A stretch of DNA of 64,000 nucleotides. It comes from CAIOTO01 sp040389165. Lineage in GTDB: Bacteria; Pseudomonadota; Alphaproteobacteria; Paracaedibacterales; CAIOTO01. The first letter of the stretch is position 1; each line of letters begins with the position of its first letter. The stretch is from positions 1 through 64,000 of the forward strand of contig JAZKAK010000003.1 in the NCBI GenBank assembly GCA_040389165.1. Reading direction: 5' to 3'. Position numbers and translations under genes: made by a program. The notes beneath the pieces were generated by a model. That model searched no databases. It was not told the origin of the DNA and worked only from the letters and a program-made list of their open reading frames with translations. Below are positions 16,321 through 25,920 of this stretch, one piece after another.

Positions 16321-18228
16321 CAGAGGCATCTGTGCTTCAATACATGCCATAGCCAAGAACGTCTCAAACGATTCAGCCGTTTGATCAGTCGATCCAAAGC
16401 GACGCACTGAAACGGTCCCTTCTTCGGCTTCGCGCTTACCAACTGCCAAAATATACGGCACCTTTTGCAAGGAATGTTCACGCACCTTATAGCTGATCTT
16501 TTCGTTCCGATCATCCAATTCAGCCGATAAACCAGCGGCTTTCAACTGTTGGTGCAATCTCACAGCATAGTCATTTGCTTCGGTCGTGACACTTGCCACA
16601 ACCACTTGCGTCGGTGCCAACCACAATGGGAAATTACCCGCATAATGTTCAATCAATACGCCGATAAAGCGTTCAAACGATCCCAAAACAGCGCGGTGCA
16701 ACATCACGGGACGGTGGCGTTTGCCATCTTCACCCACATAAACCGCATCCAAACGTTCTGGCAACACAAAGTCAACTTGCAGTGTTCCACATTGCCAATC
16801 ACGGCCAATGCTATCACGCAAAACGAACTCAAGCTTTGGCCCATAAAATGCACCCTCACCTGGATTCAACTCATAACTAAGCCCCGCAGCCGTTGCCGCC
16901 TCGGTCAGCGCACGTTCAGCTTGATCCCACACCTCATCCGAACCTGCACGCTTTTCTGGACGATCCGAAAATTTCACGCGTACATCCGTAAAGCCAAGGT
17001 CTTTATACATGCTTTGCAGCAAGTCACAAAATGATTTTGTTTCAGTAATAATTTGCTCTGGGGTACAGAAAATATGGGCATCGTCTTGTGTAAAGGCACG
17101 CACACGCATAATGCCATGCAATGACCCCGACGGTTCATTACGATGACAGCTACCAAATTCAGCCATACGCAATGGCAAATCACGATAACTTTTAATGCCT
17201 TGTTTGAAAATTTGCACATGGCATGGGCAATTCATTGGCTTAACCGCTAACGTGCGATCTTCGGATTCAACCGTAAACATAGCATGGCCATACATATCCC
17301 AATGACCTGATTCTTCCCACAATTTGCGATCAAGCAATTGCGGGGTTTTAACTTCCAAATAATCATTCTTTTCAAGACGTGCTCGCACAAACGATTCAAG
17401 CGCGCGATACAAGCGCCAACCTTTTGGATGCCAGAACACACTGCCAATGGCTTCCTCTTGAATATGAAACAAACCCAGCTCAGCACCCAAACGACGGTGA
17501 TCACGCTTTTCAGCCTCTTCCAATTGGAATAAATGCTCTTTCAACTGCGCATCAGTCGCCCACGCGGTTCCATAAATACGTTGTAACATCGGGTTTTTGC
17601 TATCACCGCGCCAATATGCGCCCGCCAATTTCATCAGTTTGAATGCTGTACCAATACGGCCCGTGGATGGCAAATGTGGCCCACGACACAGGTCAATAAA
17701 GTTCCCTTGACGATACAACGTAATCGTTTGATCAGCCGCAATGCCTTCGATAATCTCGGCTTTGAAATGCTCGCCAATCGATTTGAAAAACGCAATCGCC
17801 TCGTCACGATTCCATTCCTCACGTGTGAACGGTTCGTCACGCTTAATAATGGCGTGCATTTTGGCTTCGATCTTAGTCAAGTCATCCAATGTGAATGGCT
17901 TTTCACTGAAAATATCATAATAGAAACCATTTTCAATAGATGGTCCAATGGTGATTTGCGCAGACGGATACAATTCCTTAACGGCTTCAGCCAACACATG
18001 CGCGACGTCATGACGGATGATATCCAAGCCATCGATCTCGATACGAGTCACAATTTCAAGGGTTGCATCTTTTGGTAACGTTCGCGTCAAATCCCACAAT
18101 TCGCCATTAACGCGCGCCGCAACGGCCTCTTTCGCTAAACGTGGGGATATATTGTGTGCTACCGTAAGCGCATTCACTGCGCCATCAAATTCGCGTACTG
18201 AACCGTCTTTTAAAGCCACTTGAAACAT
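16318..18228 (-). CDS. thrS: Threonine--tRNA ligase
   Basis: The 636-residue protein has the full class II ThrRS layout: N-terminal TGS domain (1-60), editing domain with the HxxxH pair RHDVAHVLA (about 72-80) and GNFIDLCRGPHLP, catalytic core with VKPMNCPCH (zinc cysteine), RMAEFGSCHR and RAFTQDDAHIF, and an anticodon-binding C-terminal domain (APTQVVVASVT..). It charges tRNA-Thr in the cytosol and hydrolyses Ser-tRNA-Thr. The stop codon coincides with the end of a family B element. Confidence 0.98.
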   Translation of the reverse strand: MFQVALKDGSVREFDGAVNALTVAHNISPRLAKEAVAARVNGELWDLTRTLPKDATLEIVTRIEIDGLDIIRHDVAHVLAEAVKELYPSAQITIGPSIENGFYYDIFSEKPFTLDDLTKIEAKMHAIIKRDEPFTREEWNRDEAIAFFKSIGEHFKAEIIEGIAADQTITLYRQGNFIDLCRGPHLPSTGRIGTAFKLMKLAGAYWRGDSKNPMLQRIYGTAWATDAQLKEHLFQLEEAEKRDHRRLGAELGLFHIQEEAIGSVFWHPKGWRLYRALESFVRARLEKNDYLEVKTPQLLDRKLWEESGHWDMYGHAMFTVESEDRTLAVKPMNCPCHVQIFKQGIKSYRDLPLRMAEFGSCHRNEPSGSLHGIMRVRAFTQDDAHIFCTPEQIITETKSFCDLLQSMYKDLGFTDVRVKFSDRPEKRAGSDEVWDQAERALTEAATAAGLSYELNPGEGAFYGPKLEFVLRDSIGRDWQCGTLQVDFVLPERLDAVYVGEDGKRHRPVMLHRAVLGSFERFIGVLIEHYAGNFPLWLAPTQVVVASVTTEANDYAVRLHQQLKAAGLSAELDDRNEKISYKVREHSLQKVPYILAVGKREAEEGTVSVRRFGSTDQTAESFETFLAMACIEAQMPL

Positions 18229-18681
18229 GTGTGAACCTATCTATTCAATTGTCAATGTGTATTATCTTTGTAAAGTATCATATTTTCTCGCCCCTTAACA
18301 AGGTGCATACCCCTCTCAGAAAACGCAAACTTCATGTGATTTAACTAAATGATCACCAGGCTTGCTTCGCAAACTCGTGATGACGGGTGATTCTACGCAA
18401 CAGGTATTTTTATTTCTGATGGATATAATAGTGATCTGTGTACTGATATTGATATTGATATTTCCAAGGGGGAAAAATCAATTATTTTCACGTGGATTTA
18501 AAAAATCGAATTAAAATAACAAAAACGAGCCATCTTCTTACTTGGATTAGGTAATAATATTTTTTATTTTAAATAAGCTGTTTTTTGCTCTTGAAAGGAG
18601 AAAAACAAATCCCTATATACAATATGATATTTAATATTTCATTTTATATCGTAAAATGATTAGTATAAGGGCCATAATTGC
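18229..18681. other. Gene-free gap with repeat debris and an AT-rich upstream region
   Basis: About 18347-18392 holds a partial family D palindrome (GATCACCAGGCTTGCTTCGC, then AAACTCGTGATGACGGG). A GATATTGATATTGATATT triplet repeat is at 18445-18462. The rest to 18681 is AT-rich, with promoter-like TATAAT-type hexamers too many to choose from. No RNA gene was recognised. Confidence 0.5.
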
Positions 18682-19059
18682 ATGAAATTAGTATTATTTC
18701 TCGTTTTTTGTTTTTCAAACAACCTAGTTTCTTGTCAGCGCTCCCATGCAATGGATTCGAATCGTGACTTTAATCCAAGAATGGATTTGGGCTCTTTAGA
18801 CGCCGCATATCCAGCTGTCACTACCAGTCCTGATCCATTCTCGAGCAATGCTGTGAAAGATGCTGATTTTGACGCATTATGTGATTTCATTACGTTTACA
18901 GAGAGAAGCGCGCATGAAGAAACGATTGACCTAACATTTGAAGACGACTCATATACCGCCTACAGTGACCTTCCTAAGCAGTATTTCATACAGAAAATTG
19001 AGAAAGCGTATACCATTTTACGAGCAGATCAGCTTGAGAAAATGAAAAGAAATAGCTGA
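18682..19059 (+). CDS. Small secreted acidic protein, unknown
   Basis: The 125-residue protein begins with a hydrophobic leader (MKLVLFLVFCFSNNLVSCQ), with likely cleavage near RSHA before MDSN. A lipobox-like VSC is present but weak. The mature part is acidic with a DFDALCDFITFTE segment and a C-terminal helix (YFIQKIEKAYTILRADQLEKM). No family is recognised. It lies 74 bp upstream of murG in the same direction, but no functional link is implied. Confidence 0.6.
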   Translation: MKLVLFLVFCFSNNLVSCQRSHAMDSNRDFNPRMDLGSLDAAYPAVTTSPDPFSSNAVKDADFDALCDFITFTERSAHEETIDLTFEDDSYTAYSDLPKQYFIQKIEKAYTILRADQLEKMKRNS

Positions 19060-19133
19060 TTAAATGCAGAGCTTGTAAAAAGAAGAATCTATTTGCTATA
19101 ATTCTAATAAATTCTATATAAGACTGAAATTTC

Positions 19134-20258
19134 ATGAACAAAGACCCCCTAACCAACATTCCGACAGACATACAACACAGTAAACCACGTACGTATGTTC
19201 TATCTGGTGGTGGCACCGGCGGGCATCTATTCCCAGCACTTAGTCTTGCCGATGAAATTGAAAGTGCCGGCCATCAAGCGCACCTCGTCACAGACAGCCG
19301 AGGCGTCGTTTTCTTTAAACACAACCAACGAAACCCATCATTTGTATGTACGATTATTCGTAATCATTGGCTTTTTGGACGGCTTATTTACCCTTTCAGC
19401 TTAGGGTTTCAAATTATCAAATGCTTCTTTTGGCTTCGCAAAAAACGCCCTGCGGTTGTTGTTGGCTTTGGCGGCTATCCATCCTTCCCTTGTGTTTTTG
19501 CTGCACAATGGCTTGGCATACCAACAATTTTACACGAGGGGAACGCCTTTTTAGGAAAGGCAAATCGTTTGCTGCTTAAAAAAGCAAAGAAAGTTGCCTT
19601 ATCATTTCCTCCTCTTAAAAATACACCCGTTGATCCACGCTTTCATGTGACAGGAAATCCTGTACGCAGCGGCGTATGTGCACTCATGAATGATGTTTAT
19701 AAGGCACCAACATCTGATGAACGTTTTAACATTCTTATTGTGGGCGGCAGCCAGGGTGCAAAGATTTTCTCAACCCTGCTCCCTGAAACCATTCACAAAC
19801 TTCCTCTTGAAATGCAAAAACGTCTTGTGATTACACAACAATGCAGACCCGCACAAATGGAAGATACTGAACTAGCCTACAAAGGTACGCGTTGCAAGAT
19901 TCGTTTAAAAACGTTTCTATCCCCTATTGAAACGTATTACAAAGATGCCCATCTTGTTATTGGAAGGTCGGGTGCATCAACAGTAGCAGAAGTCGCCATC
20001 GCAGGGAAACCTATGCTTTTTGTACCTTTCCAAGGATCAGCAGAGGGCGATCAGGCGCAAAATGCAGCACATTTAGTTGCAGCAAATGCGGCTTGGGTTA
20101 TGCGTGAAACAAGCATATCATCGGATAAGTTGGCACTATTCTTAAAGGGTCAACTGGAAAATTCAGATGAGCTTGCACAAAAAGCGCTTGCCATTCGTCA
20201 ATTCGCACATCCAGAGGCCGCAAAAAATGTGTGGAATATCGTTGCAGAGATCGGCTGA
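19134..20258 (+). CDS. murG: UDP-GlcNAc:undecaprenyl-PP-MurNAc-pentapeptide GlcNAc transferase
   Basis: The 374-residue protein has the MurG glycine loop LSGGGTGGHLFPA (23-35), VVVGFGGYPSFP, the C-domain loop IVGGSQGA and the donor-binding GRSGASTVAEVAIAGKPML. It makes lipid II on the cytosolic face of the inner membrane. The N-terminus carries about 18 extra residues before the usual start. No strong ribosome-binding site is visible at this ATG. In most alphaproteobacteria murC follows directly; here 5.8 kb intervene, and the last 34 bp of murG plus downstream DNA recur at 25800. Confidence 0.97.
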   Translation: MNKDPLTNIPTDIQHSKPRTYVLSGGGTGGHLFPALSLADEIESAGHQAHLVTDSRGVVFFKHNQRNPSFVCTIIRNHWLFGRLIYPFSLGFQIIKCFFWLRKKRPAVVVGFGGYPSFPCVFAAQWLGIPTILHEGNAFLGKANRLLLKKAKKVALSFPPLKNTPVDPRFHVTGNPVRSGVCALMNDVYKAPTSDERFNILIVGGSQGAKIFSTLLPETIHKLPLEMQKRLVITQQCRPAQMEDTELAYKGTRCKIRLKTFLSPIETYYKDAHLVIGRSGASTVAEVAIAGKPMLFVPFQGSAEGDQAQNAAHLVAANAAWVMRETSISSDKLALFLKGQLENSDELAQKALAIRQFAHPEAAKNVWNIVAEIG

Positions 20259-20341
20259 TATTTGCTGTCGATAGTGAATATTCTGCTTTGTCATTCCCTG
20301 ATTTATTAATGTGTCATCCTCGGACTCGATCCGAATGTATC
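20225..20341. repeat. murG 3' end segment duplicated at 25800-25920
   Basis: AATGTGTGGAATATCGTTGC through TTATTAATGTGTCATC matches 25801 onward with two substitutions over about 94 bp, then diverges as both run into family C-type palindromes. This copy includes the real murG stop codon. Confidence 0.9.
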
Positions 20342-20432
20342 TACACATCTTAAAGTAATTTAAATAAAATTACGTCGATCCAGTGCTTGCCGTGTCTGAA
20401 ATATGGATATCCGATCGAAAAACAAAAGTCTT

Positions 20433-20517
20433 CGTCATGGTGAGCCCATAGGGCGTGGCCATCCAGTTGGATTTATTCCTAGATTACCACGTCGCCTAAC
20501 GGCTCCTCGTAATGACG
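20433..20517. repeat. Family D palindromic repeat
   Basis: Bounded by CGTCATGGTGAGCCC and CCTCGTAATGACG, with GGGCGTGGCCATCCAGTTGG and CCACGTCGCCTAACGGCTCC inside. The rest of the gap 20259-20636 holds the murG-tail segment, a degraded family C end and an AT-rich region before the ankyrin gene. Confidence 0.6.
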
Positions 20518-20636
20518 ACCGCGGGGTATCCACTTGTTTTGAAAAAGAGACAAGTAATAATTAACAAGAATAACTTAATTAATAGTTAATGTTTTTATGA
20601 TAATATCAGATAATTAATAATAAGAAAGAATATACA

Positions 20637-23033
20637 ATGTTTAAATTTTTCCTGCTTACAACAATAGCCATAGTCCCGACGCTTGTAGATTCTTTAGCAA
20701 TGAAGGAAATTCATCACGTTGATGATTGCTCGCACTATCATGCTATGGATGCCGGTGGGACGCCGCCACCGCCTCACCCCTTGGTTCTTAATCATTTCCT
20801 TCGCCCTCAAACACCACCTGCTTTTGACTATGCGCGATTTGCTCATTTATATCGTGAATATACACAAGAAAGACCAATACATCTGCCGCTAGAAATAATA
20901 AACATTCATCCAGTTTCTGAATTCAATATTGATCTTCTGGAATGTTTTGATCACCCATATGATAGTGATGATCAAAATATATCCGGTCCATTCATTTTTA
21001 CTCATCGTCCTCTTCCACCGGCTGATCGTCATCAGCCTGTTGATGAAAATATTCCGCCACTAGATCAAATAACTACTGAACAACAGAGTGATTACCAACA
21101 ACGTCACGTTAACCAAGAATTCAAAGAAGCTTCCAAACGTAGAGATATCAAACGGCTAACTATTTTATTACAAGGAGCTGACAATCCTTTGCCTGATGCC
21201 GAAACAATAAAATTTAGTTTTTATCAAGCAACTTGGGATGGAAACCGTGATATTGTCTATTATTTGATTCAGCATTGTGACCCAGTATTTTTTGATCCAA
21301 ATGCCATAAATGTGGCACTAAACGCTGCTGCTTTTAATGGACATGTTGATATTGTAAAGTTGCTTCTTATACAGCGTGAGGGGATTTCTTTTCCTGATCG
21401 AGATTCGATTCAAAATGCATTTAATTTAGCGTGTGACTACGGCCATCTTGCATGTGTTATTGAACTACTTAGCCAAAAACATCAAGAGACAGATATCGTT
21501 ACAAAAGCTCATCTGATGCGTGAATTTAATTCCTTAGAGACCACTAACGCAACAACCTTTCAAAATGAGTCGATAGATCTGCCCCTTTTGACAGAAAACC
21601 GACTTTCTGTTCGAAACTATTTAGCCCATTGTATAGAAGAAAAGAAACCGCAATGGGATCGCGAGGCGGCAGAAAAGAAAGTGCGCAGGAGAGAAGAAAA
21701 AATCGCACGGGAGGTAGAAGAAAAAATCGCACGGGAGGTAGAAGAATTGAGATTGCGGCAAGAGCAATTAGCGCGTGAAGAAGCACAAAGAAGGGCACAA
21801 CAAGCGCTAGCAGACGCAAGAGCAGGCAATGAACATGATGTTGATATTCATGTGTATGCATATGCCGTTGGGGACGGTATAATTTCATATTTAGAATCGC
21901 ATTTTCCAAGCATAGAAATACTATCAACTGAACAAATTTTGACTCGGATTGATGCCCTGATTGATCAATATTATGCGTCTGATGCCACAAAGATCGAACT
22001 CGCCAAACGCGCTATACGTTCAGGATTTGAATATGAATATGATGTTGGATTTAAAACAAATCGCTATATAAGTCTTGTGCTTGCCTTTTTAGCGGAAATA
22101 AATACGTCACGCGAATCTTCTTCCAGTCAATCTTCTTCCAGTTCTAGCCGTACGGATCATGGTGATGTATATGAAATTTGGTTGGATGGATTTATCCGTG
22201 AATCAATCGATGCATATCGTACTGCAGGCAGCAATGCAGTGGAAGGTCACGTTGGTCAACGCATAAGTTGTGCGGGCGGTGTAAATGAACGCGTCACTAT
22301 GGGGCTTCGTCATGTGCATCCCGATATTGATGCAATTTGCGCACAACCAGAATCTAAAGTGCAAATCAAAAACTTTATCAATAATCTTAATTTTATCCAA
22401 TCAAGCAGGGCAGATCAGGTCGCGCATGAACTGATCCATCGCGGCATACATAGTCACAGCACGATTGAAGAAGTGCTTGCTGCGTATGAATCTTATTTAG
22501 ATGATGGCATTCGCGCACATGGTGTTACAAAACAAAATTATAGTTCAGAGATTAAGAGTCTTATTAAAGACGTGCTTGTTTTCGTAAGAAGCGAAGATGG
22601 TTATGAAGCGTATATATTGCCGCGGATTATAATTATTGAAAACAGGGAAATAAGAGAGAAACAAGACCGTGAATACGCTGAATCTGAAGTACGTGATCGT
22701 GAACATCACAAACAAGCTGCTGAGGGACGCGCAATGGCTACCGAAGATCAGGTAAGTCAGAATCAAAGAACAGCCGATCAGCAACGTATTCATGATATGC
22801 AGGAAGCCGAAGATCACGCTTCCCATTTATCGAAAGAGGCCTTGAGGGCCCATCATGCACAAAGGCTGACGCACAAAGTGCATGAAGATCAGATTGGTCG
22901 CGCATTTGAGGCAGAGGCACGTAGGCAGTCTGAGGCAGAAAGACTCGAAATCAAAGCGCAACAGGATGCAGAAAAGCTAAGGAAAAGAAAAGAGCAAGCA
23001 GCAAGAAATGCCTCTGATTTTACTAAAAAATAG
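20637..23033 (+). CDS. Secreted ankyrin-repeat and coiled-coil protein
   Basis: The 798-residue protein has a Sec leader (MFKFFLLTTIAIVPTLVDSLA), then a Pro/His-rich segment (TPPPPHPLVLNHF, 42-54). An ankyrin-type array lies at about 160-282 (WDGNRDIVYYLIQHCD, AAFNGHVDIVKLLL, ACDYGHLACVIELL). A coiled coil at about 335-400 contains two perfect EEKIAREV copies. The middle region is unrecognised with a serine run (about 495-507), and a long charged coiled coil runs from about 665 to the end. Exported ankyrin proteins are common host-interaction factors in intracellular alphaproteobacteria. It sits in the block between murG and murC. Confidence 0.75.
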   Translation: MFKFFLLTTIAIVPTLVDSLAMKEIHHVDDCSHYHAMDAGGTPPPPHPLVLNHFLRPQTPPAFDYARFAHLYREYTQERPIHLPLEIINIHPVSEFNIDLLECFDHPYDSDDQNISGPFIFTHRPLPPADRHQPVDENIPPLDQITTEQQSDYQQRHVNQEFKEASKRRDIKRLTILLQGADNPLPDAETIKFSFYQATWDGNRDIVYYLIQHCDPVFFDPNAINVALNAAAFNGHVDIVKLLLIQREGISFPDRDSIQNAFNLACDYGHLACVIELLSQKHQETDIVTKAHLMREFNSLETTNATTFQNESIDLPLLTENRLSVRNYLAHCIEEKKPQWDREAAEKKVRRREEKIAREVEEKIAREVEELRLRQEQLAREEAQRRAQQALADARAGNEHDVDIHVYAYAVGDGIISYLESHFPSIEILSTEQILTRIDALIDQYYASDATKIELAKRAIRSGFEYEYDVGFKTNRYISLVLAFLAEINTSRESSSSQSSSSSSRTDHGDVYEIWLDGFIRESIDAYRTAGSNAVEGHVGQRISCAGGVNERVTMGLRHVHPDIDAICAQPESKVQIKNFINNLNFIQSSRADQVAHELIHRGIHSHSTIEEVLAAYESYLDDGIRAHGVTKQNYSSEIKSLIKDVLVFVRSEDGYEAYILPRIIIIENREIREKQDREYAESEVRDREHHKQAAEGRAMATEDQVSQNQRTADQQRIHDMQEAEDHASHLSKEALRAHHAQRLTHKVHEDQIGRAFEAEARRQSEAERLEIKAQQDAEKLRKRKEQAARNASDFTKK

Positions 23034-23089
23034 TGGTTTACGTAGTGCTCACGTTTTTTGTTTGATACATTGAAAGACAACTCAAGCTG

Positions 23090-23252
23090 CATGCTACCCG
23101 TCACTTTTTGTCACTCCACCCTTGTCATTCCCGCGGAGGCGGGAATCCAGAAAAGCCCCTTTAAAAACCGTGAGTTTGGGGAGAGCTAAACAGCCTGGAT
23201 CCCCGCCTCCGCGGGAATGACAGTAAGAAAAATAAAAGTGACGGGTAGCATG
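23090..23252. mobile_element. Family A MITE-like element, copy 1 (163 bp)
   Basis: Ends are exact inverted repeats (CATGCTACCCGTCACTTTT / AAAAGTGACGGGTAGCATG), and internal inverted repeats TGTCATTCCCGCGGAGGCGG / CCGCCTCCGCGGGAATGACA are nested inside. It is flanked by the 9-bp direct repeat CTCAAGCTG (23081-23089 and 23253-23261), read as a target duplication. It encodes no transposase. This copy is inverted relative to those at 31062 and 46636. Confidence 0.93.
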
Positions 23253-23416
23253 CTCAAGCTGTTTGCCTTTGAAGCTTTATAGATCCTCGTGTCAAGCACG
23301 AGGATGACAAAGTTAGGAGTCCGAGGATGACAAAAGCTGGTCGAGGATGACAAAAGCTGGCCGAGGATGACAAAAGCTGGTCGAGGATGACAAAAGCTGG
23401 TCGAGGATGACAGAGC
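23253..23416. repeat. Family C end plus 20-bp tandem array
   Basis: 23261-23311 is the right part of a family C element (TGTTTGCCTTTGAAGCTTTA, TAGATCCTCGTGTCAAGCACGAGGATGACA). It continues into four full 20-bp units CGAGGATGACAAAAGCTGGT-type at 23321-23400 plus a partial fifth to 23416. Read on the other strand each unit starts TGTCATCCTCG. Confidence 0.85.
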
Positions 23417-23450
23417 TTGAGTGATAAGAACACACCCATTTAATCTGCAT

Positions 23451-23578
23451 AATACCGTTTTCACTAACTTTCAATTAGTGCAGTCCTCTGCAATATCTCT
23501 GTTGCTTATGTACAAGTGTACACTGCGCACCTCGAATTTTGATGTCTTACTACTCAAAACTTTTTGAAAACGGTATTA
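23451..23578. repeat. Family B element
   Basis: Left end AATACCGTTTTCACTAACTT; right end TTTTTGAAAACGGTATTA; nearly identical to 59761-59887 in the same orientation. It ends 10 bp from the stop of the minus-strand gene at 23589. Together with copy 1 of family A and the tandem array it fills the gap 23034-23588. Confidence 0.9.
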
Positions 23579-23588
23579 GAACCATATT

Positions 23589-25565
23589 TTACCCTTCTTC
23601 TTTTTCTAAAACAGGCGATCGAGGCGTTCCCTTTGACACATCCTGATTGGCGGCAGGCCATAAACGAATCGGAATAATATCAACGGTGTCACCTGTCGCT
23701 TTTGCTATTTGAAACATATATTCAACCGTTTTATTATTACCGACAACATCTTTAAAACGCCGTGCATTTTCATCATCGCACGCGGCTATAACGGGCCTTG
23801 CTGATGTAATAACGTCATCTTCGCTCCATGTATCTGGCTGTCCGAGACCCTCCACTATGGCGCCCAGCTGCGTTCCATTAACAACATTCCAGACATAACT
23901 ATTTTGATCGATATATTGATCTATATTATCAAAAATATTTGTAAGCAATACTTTTAACGAAACAGGCGGAGGCGGTAGAATTTTCTTAAAATCCTCTGGC
24001 ACATCCTTATTTAAGCTAGCAGCGTCAGATCTCTTGCATATATCCAAAGCAGAAACCCAATTATTAAACGGCGTCAATGGCACTGGATTCAAATAAAGGC
24101 GAATCATATTAACAAGCGAAGTATCATTTTTTATGCGAAGAACATTAAGCGCTTCACGCACGTTGTCACGACTTACTCTTAAATCAGGAGGAAGATTAGG
24201 CGCTAAAAATAACTCAAGTCTGCCGTCATCTGCTGACAGTGAATGCGCAAACTGATTATCTATAAATTCGCGTGATATCGGCATATCTTCAGCACGTAAT
24301 CGGTCTGCACACTCATTGACACCCAGCACATATGTCCCTAAGAGTAACGTAAATTTGAGGGAATCAAGCTCCGTTTTGACTTCTTGACGTCCCTCCTTTT
24401 TAATAAACAACGGAAGTTCAACTAATAGTTTATCAAGAATAGACAGTCGATTTTTAATTCCTGGCCTAAAACATATACTGTACAGCGCTTCCATTGCGCC
24501 CTTTAATGTAGGGCGCAGACCTACGTATTCTTCGTAGCCAAGAATTTTAAATGTATTGTGGTCGTGTAGCAACCAACTAACGGTATCAACGTGCCCATTA
24601 CCTGTCGCCAAGACTAATGCTTTATCCATTGTTTCTGTACCAAAGGCAGTGGCAAATTTATAATTATAGCAATATTTCATAATCAGAGGCTTTGTTAGCA
24701 TTCTAGACACCACAATGCATGCATTCATAATGAAGAAATCACGTATAAAATGTGTTAAAGCTGTGTGGTGATAACCGCTTGCTTGCCCTGGAATCGCTGA
24801 ATATCCATTTGCGTAGTAATACAAATAAGCCGCACAGAGATATGGCGGAACAATCAACGACATTTGCCGTAGACTTGGCTTAGTAAGCCAATCAAAATCT
24901 GTTGCTGCGCGTCTCCAAGATACCTCGAATAATAGCTCTATAAAAGGATGAAATCCATTTTTTGCTGCAACAAGAATGGCGTCATTAATTGCTTTTAACG
25001 AAGGGGTGGGGACATTATATCGATATAGAAATAAGGATTCAGCATGAAAAGAACTGCCATACGCGGCAGCGGTAACTAACAACTGATCAACCGTGTCAGA
25101 ATCAGGTTTGAATGCTACATTTTCAGTACGCATAAGTTTAAAAAAATTTACATTAGCGCCTAATGCGATCGCAGCCCTTAAGCCAAGGGCAACACCTTCT
25201 TTTGATGCCATGAGTGTTTTAGCATGTCGCGTGATAACCGTGTTTGCTTCTTTAAAATTATTTGCATCACATGCATTTTGGATTAATTGAGTAATATCGT
25301 TTAATGTCGGCTCTGGTGGCTCTGCTAAAAGTGCCGGTGTTTGCAAAAGTGTTTCTAATGGGAGAGAGGTATTTGCGGGCGCAACGACTTCTTCAGCGTC
25401 TCTCTCAGGAAGAGGTGTATGAGCGAGTGCGTCAATTTGCGCAGCGTCAACACTAGCGGCACCATTTACTGACGCAACAGAAAAATTCCGAGCAGGCTGA
25501 CTGTCATCATCCATCGCGTATACAGCAAACGGCATCACAGATAAAAGCAATAGTTTTTTCAACAT
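23589..25565 (-). CDS. Secreted protein with degenerate ankyrin-like repeats
   Basis: The frame is open to 25685, but the ATG at 25565 starts a textbook leader (MLKKLLLLSVMPFAVYA, then MDDDSQ), giving 658 residues. Ankyrin-like pieces are visible: VLATGNGHVDTVSWLLHDHN, AILVAAKNGFHPFIELLFEV and RAAIALGANVNFFKLM. The spacing is irregular, so the array is degenerate. The C-terminal 200 residues are unrecognised. It converges on the other ankyrin gene within the murG-murC block, and a family B element lies at its 3' end. A host-interaction role is inferred only from export and repeats. Confidence 0.65.
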   Translation of the reverse strand: MLKKLLLLSVMPFAVYAMDDDSQPARNFSVASVNGAASVDAAQIDALAHTPLPERDAEEVVAPANTSLPLETLLQTPALLAEPPEPTLNDITQLIQNACDANNFKEANTVITRHAKTLMASKEGVALGLRAAIALGANVNFFKLMRTENVAFKPDSDTVDQLLVTAAAYGSSFHAESLFLYRYNVPTPSLKAINDAILVAAKNGFHPFIELLFEVSWRRAATDFDWLTKPSLRQMSLIVPPYLCAAYLYYYANGYSAIPGQASGYHHTALTHFIRDFFIMNACIVVSRMLTKPLIMKYCYNYKFATAFGTETMDKALVLATGNGHVDTVSWLLHDHNTFKILGYEEYVGLRPTLKGAMEALYSICFRPGIKNRLSILDKLLVELPLFIKKEGRQEVKTELDSLKFTLLLGTYVLGVNECADRLRAEDMPISREFIDNQFAHSLSADDGRLELFLAPNLPPDLRVSRDNVREALNVLRIKNDTSLVNMIRLYLNPVPLTPFNNWVSALDICKRSDAASLNKDVPEDFKKILPPPPVSLKVLLTNIFDNIDQYIDQNSYVWNVVNGTQLGAIVEGLGQPDTWSEDDVITSARPVIAACDDENARRFKDVVGNNKTVEYMFQIAKATGDTVDIIPIRLWPAANQDVSKGTPRSPVLEKEEG

Positions 25566-25799
25566 ATATACAATTTCATTAAAAATTAACAATAAATAAT
25601 TATTATTTTCGTTTCTGTGCACAATAAAAAAACGAATTCCTCCTCGTCGCATGAAGCACATAAATAAAAAGAACAAGAATAACAAAAGAATTTATGAATT
25701 TCACAATACTAACTATTATTTTGATTATTCTTGTGTTAATATGATCGCTTAAGAAGGTTTGACATTTACGCCATTTACGTAACCCTGGAATGCCCCACG

Positions 25800-25920
25800 A
25801 AATGTGTGGAATATCGTTGCAGAGATCGGCTGATATTTGCTATCGATAGTGAAGATTCTGCTTTGTCATTCCCTGATTTATTAATGTGTCATCTTCGGGC
25901 TCTACCCGAAGATCTCTACA
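25800..25920. repeat. Second copy of the murG 3' end segment
   Basis: AATGTGTGGAATATCGTTGC, the murG stop context GGCTGATATTTGCT, and TTCTGCTTTGTCATTCCCTG are repeated from 20225-20341. No murG body precedes this copy, so it is a tail fragment only. It lies 140 bp before murC, where the genuine murG end would be expected. Confidence 0.9.

Noticed and set aside
16549..17034. 161-codon plus-strand reading frame
   Set aside because: It lies antisense inside thrS, whose protein is clearly conserved; the frame is a shadow.
21544..21990. 148-codon minus-strand reading frame
   Set aside because: Antisense to the coiled-coil part of the ankyrin protein gene; repetitive LLPPVRFF peptides reflect the EEKIAREV codon repeat.
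23321..23416. CRISPR-like regular array
   Set aside because: Units are 20 bp with identical tails, so there are no variable spacers; no cas genes are near. It is a simple tandem repeat derived from a family C end. The same holds for 56685-56818 and 61159-61218.
23186..23464. Short minus-strand frames with repeated CHPRPAFVIL peptides
   Set aside because: They are translations of the 20-bp tandem array and the family A element, not genes. The same applies to 46699-46914, 56634-56873, 56856-57107, 61086-61310 and 61293-61544.
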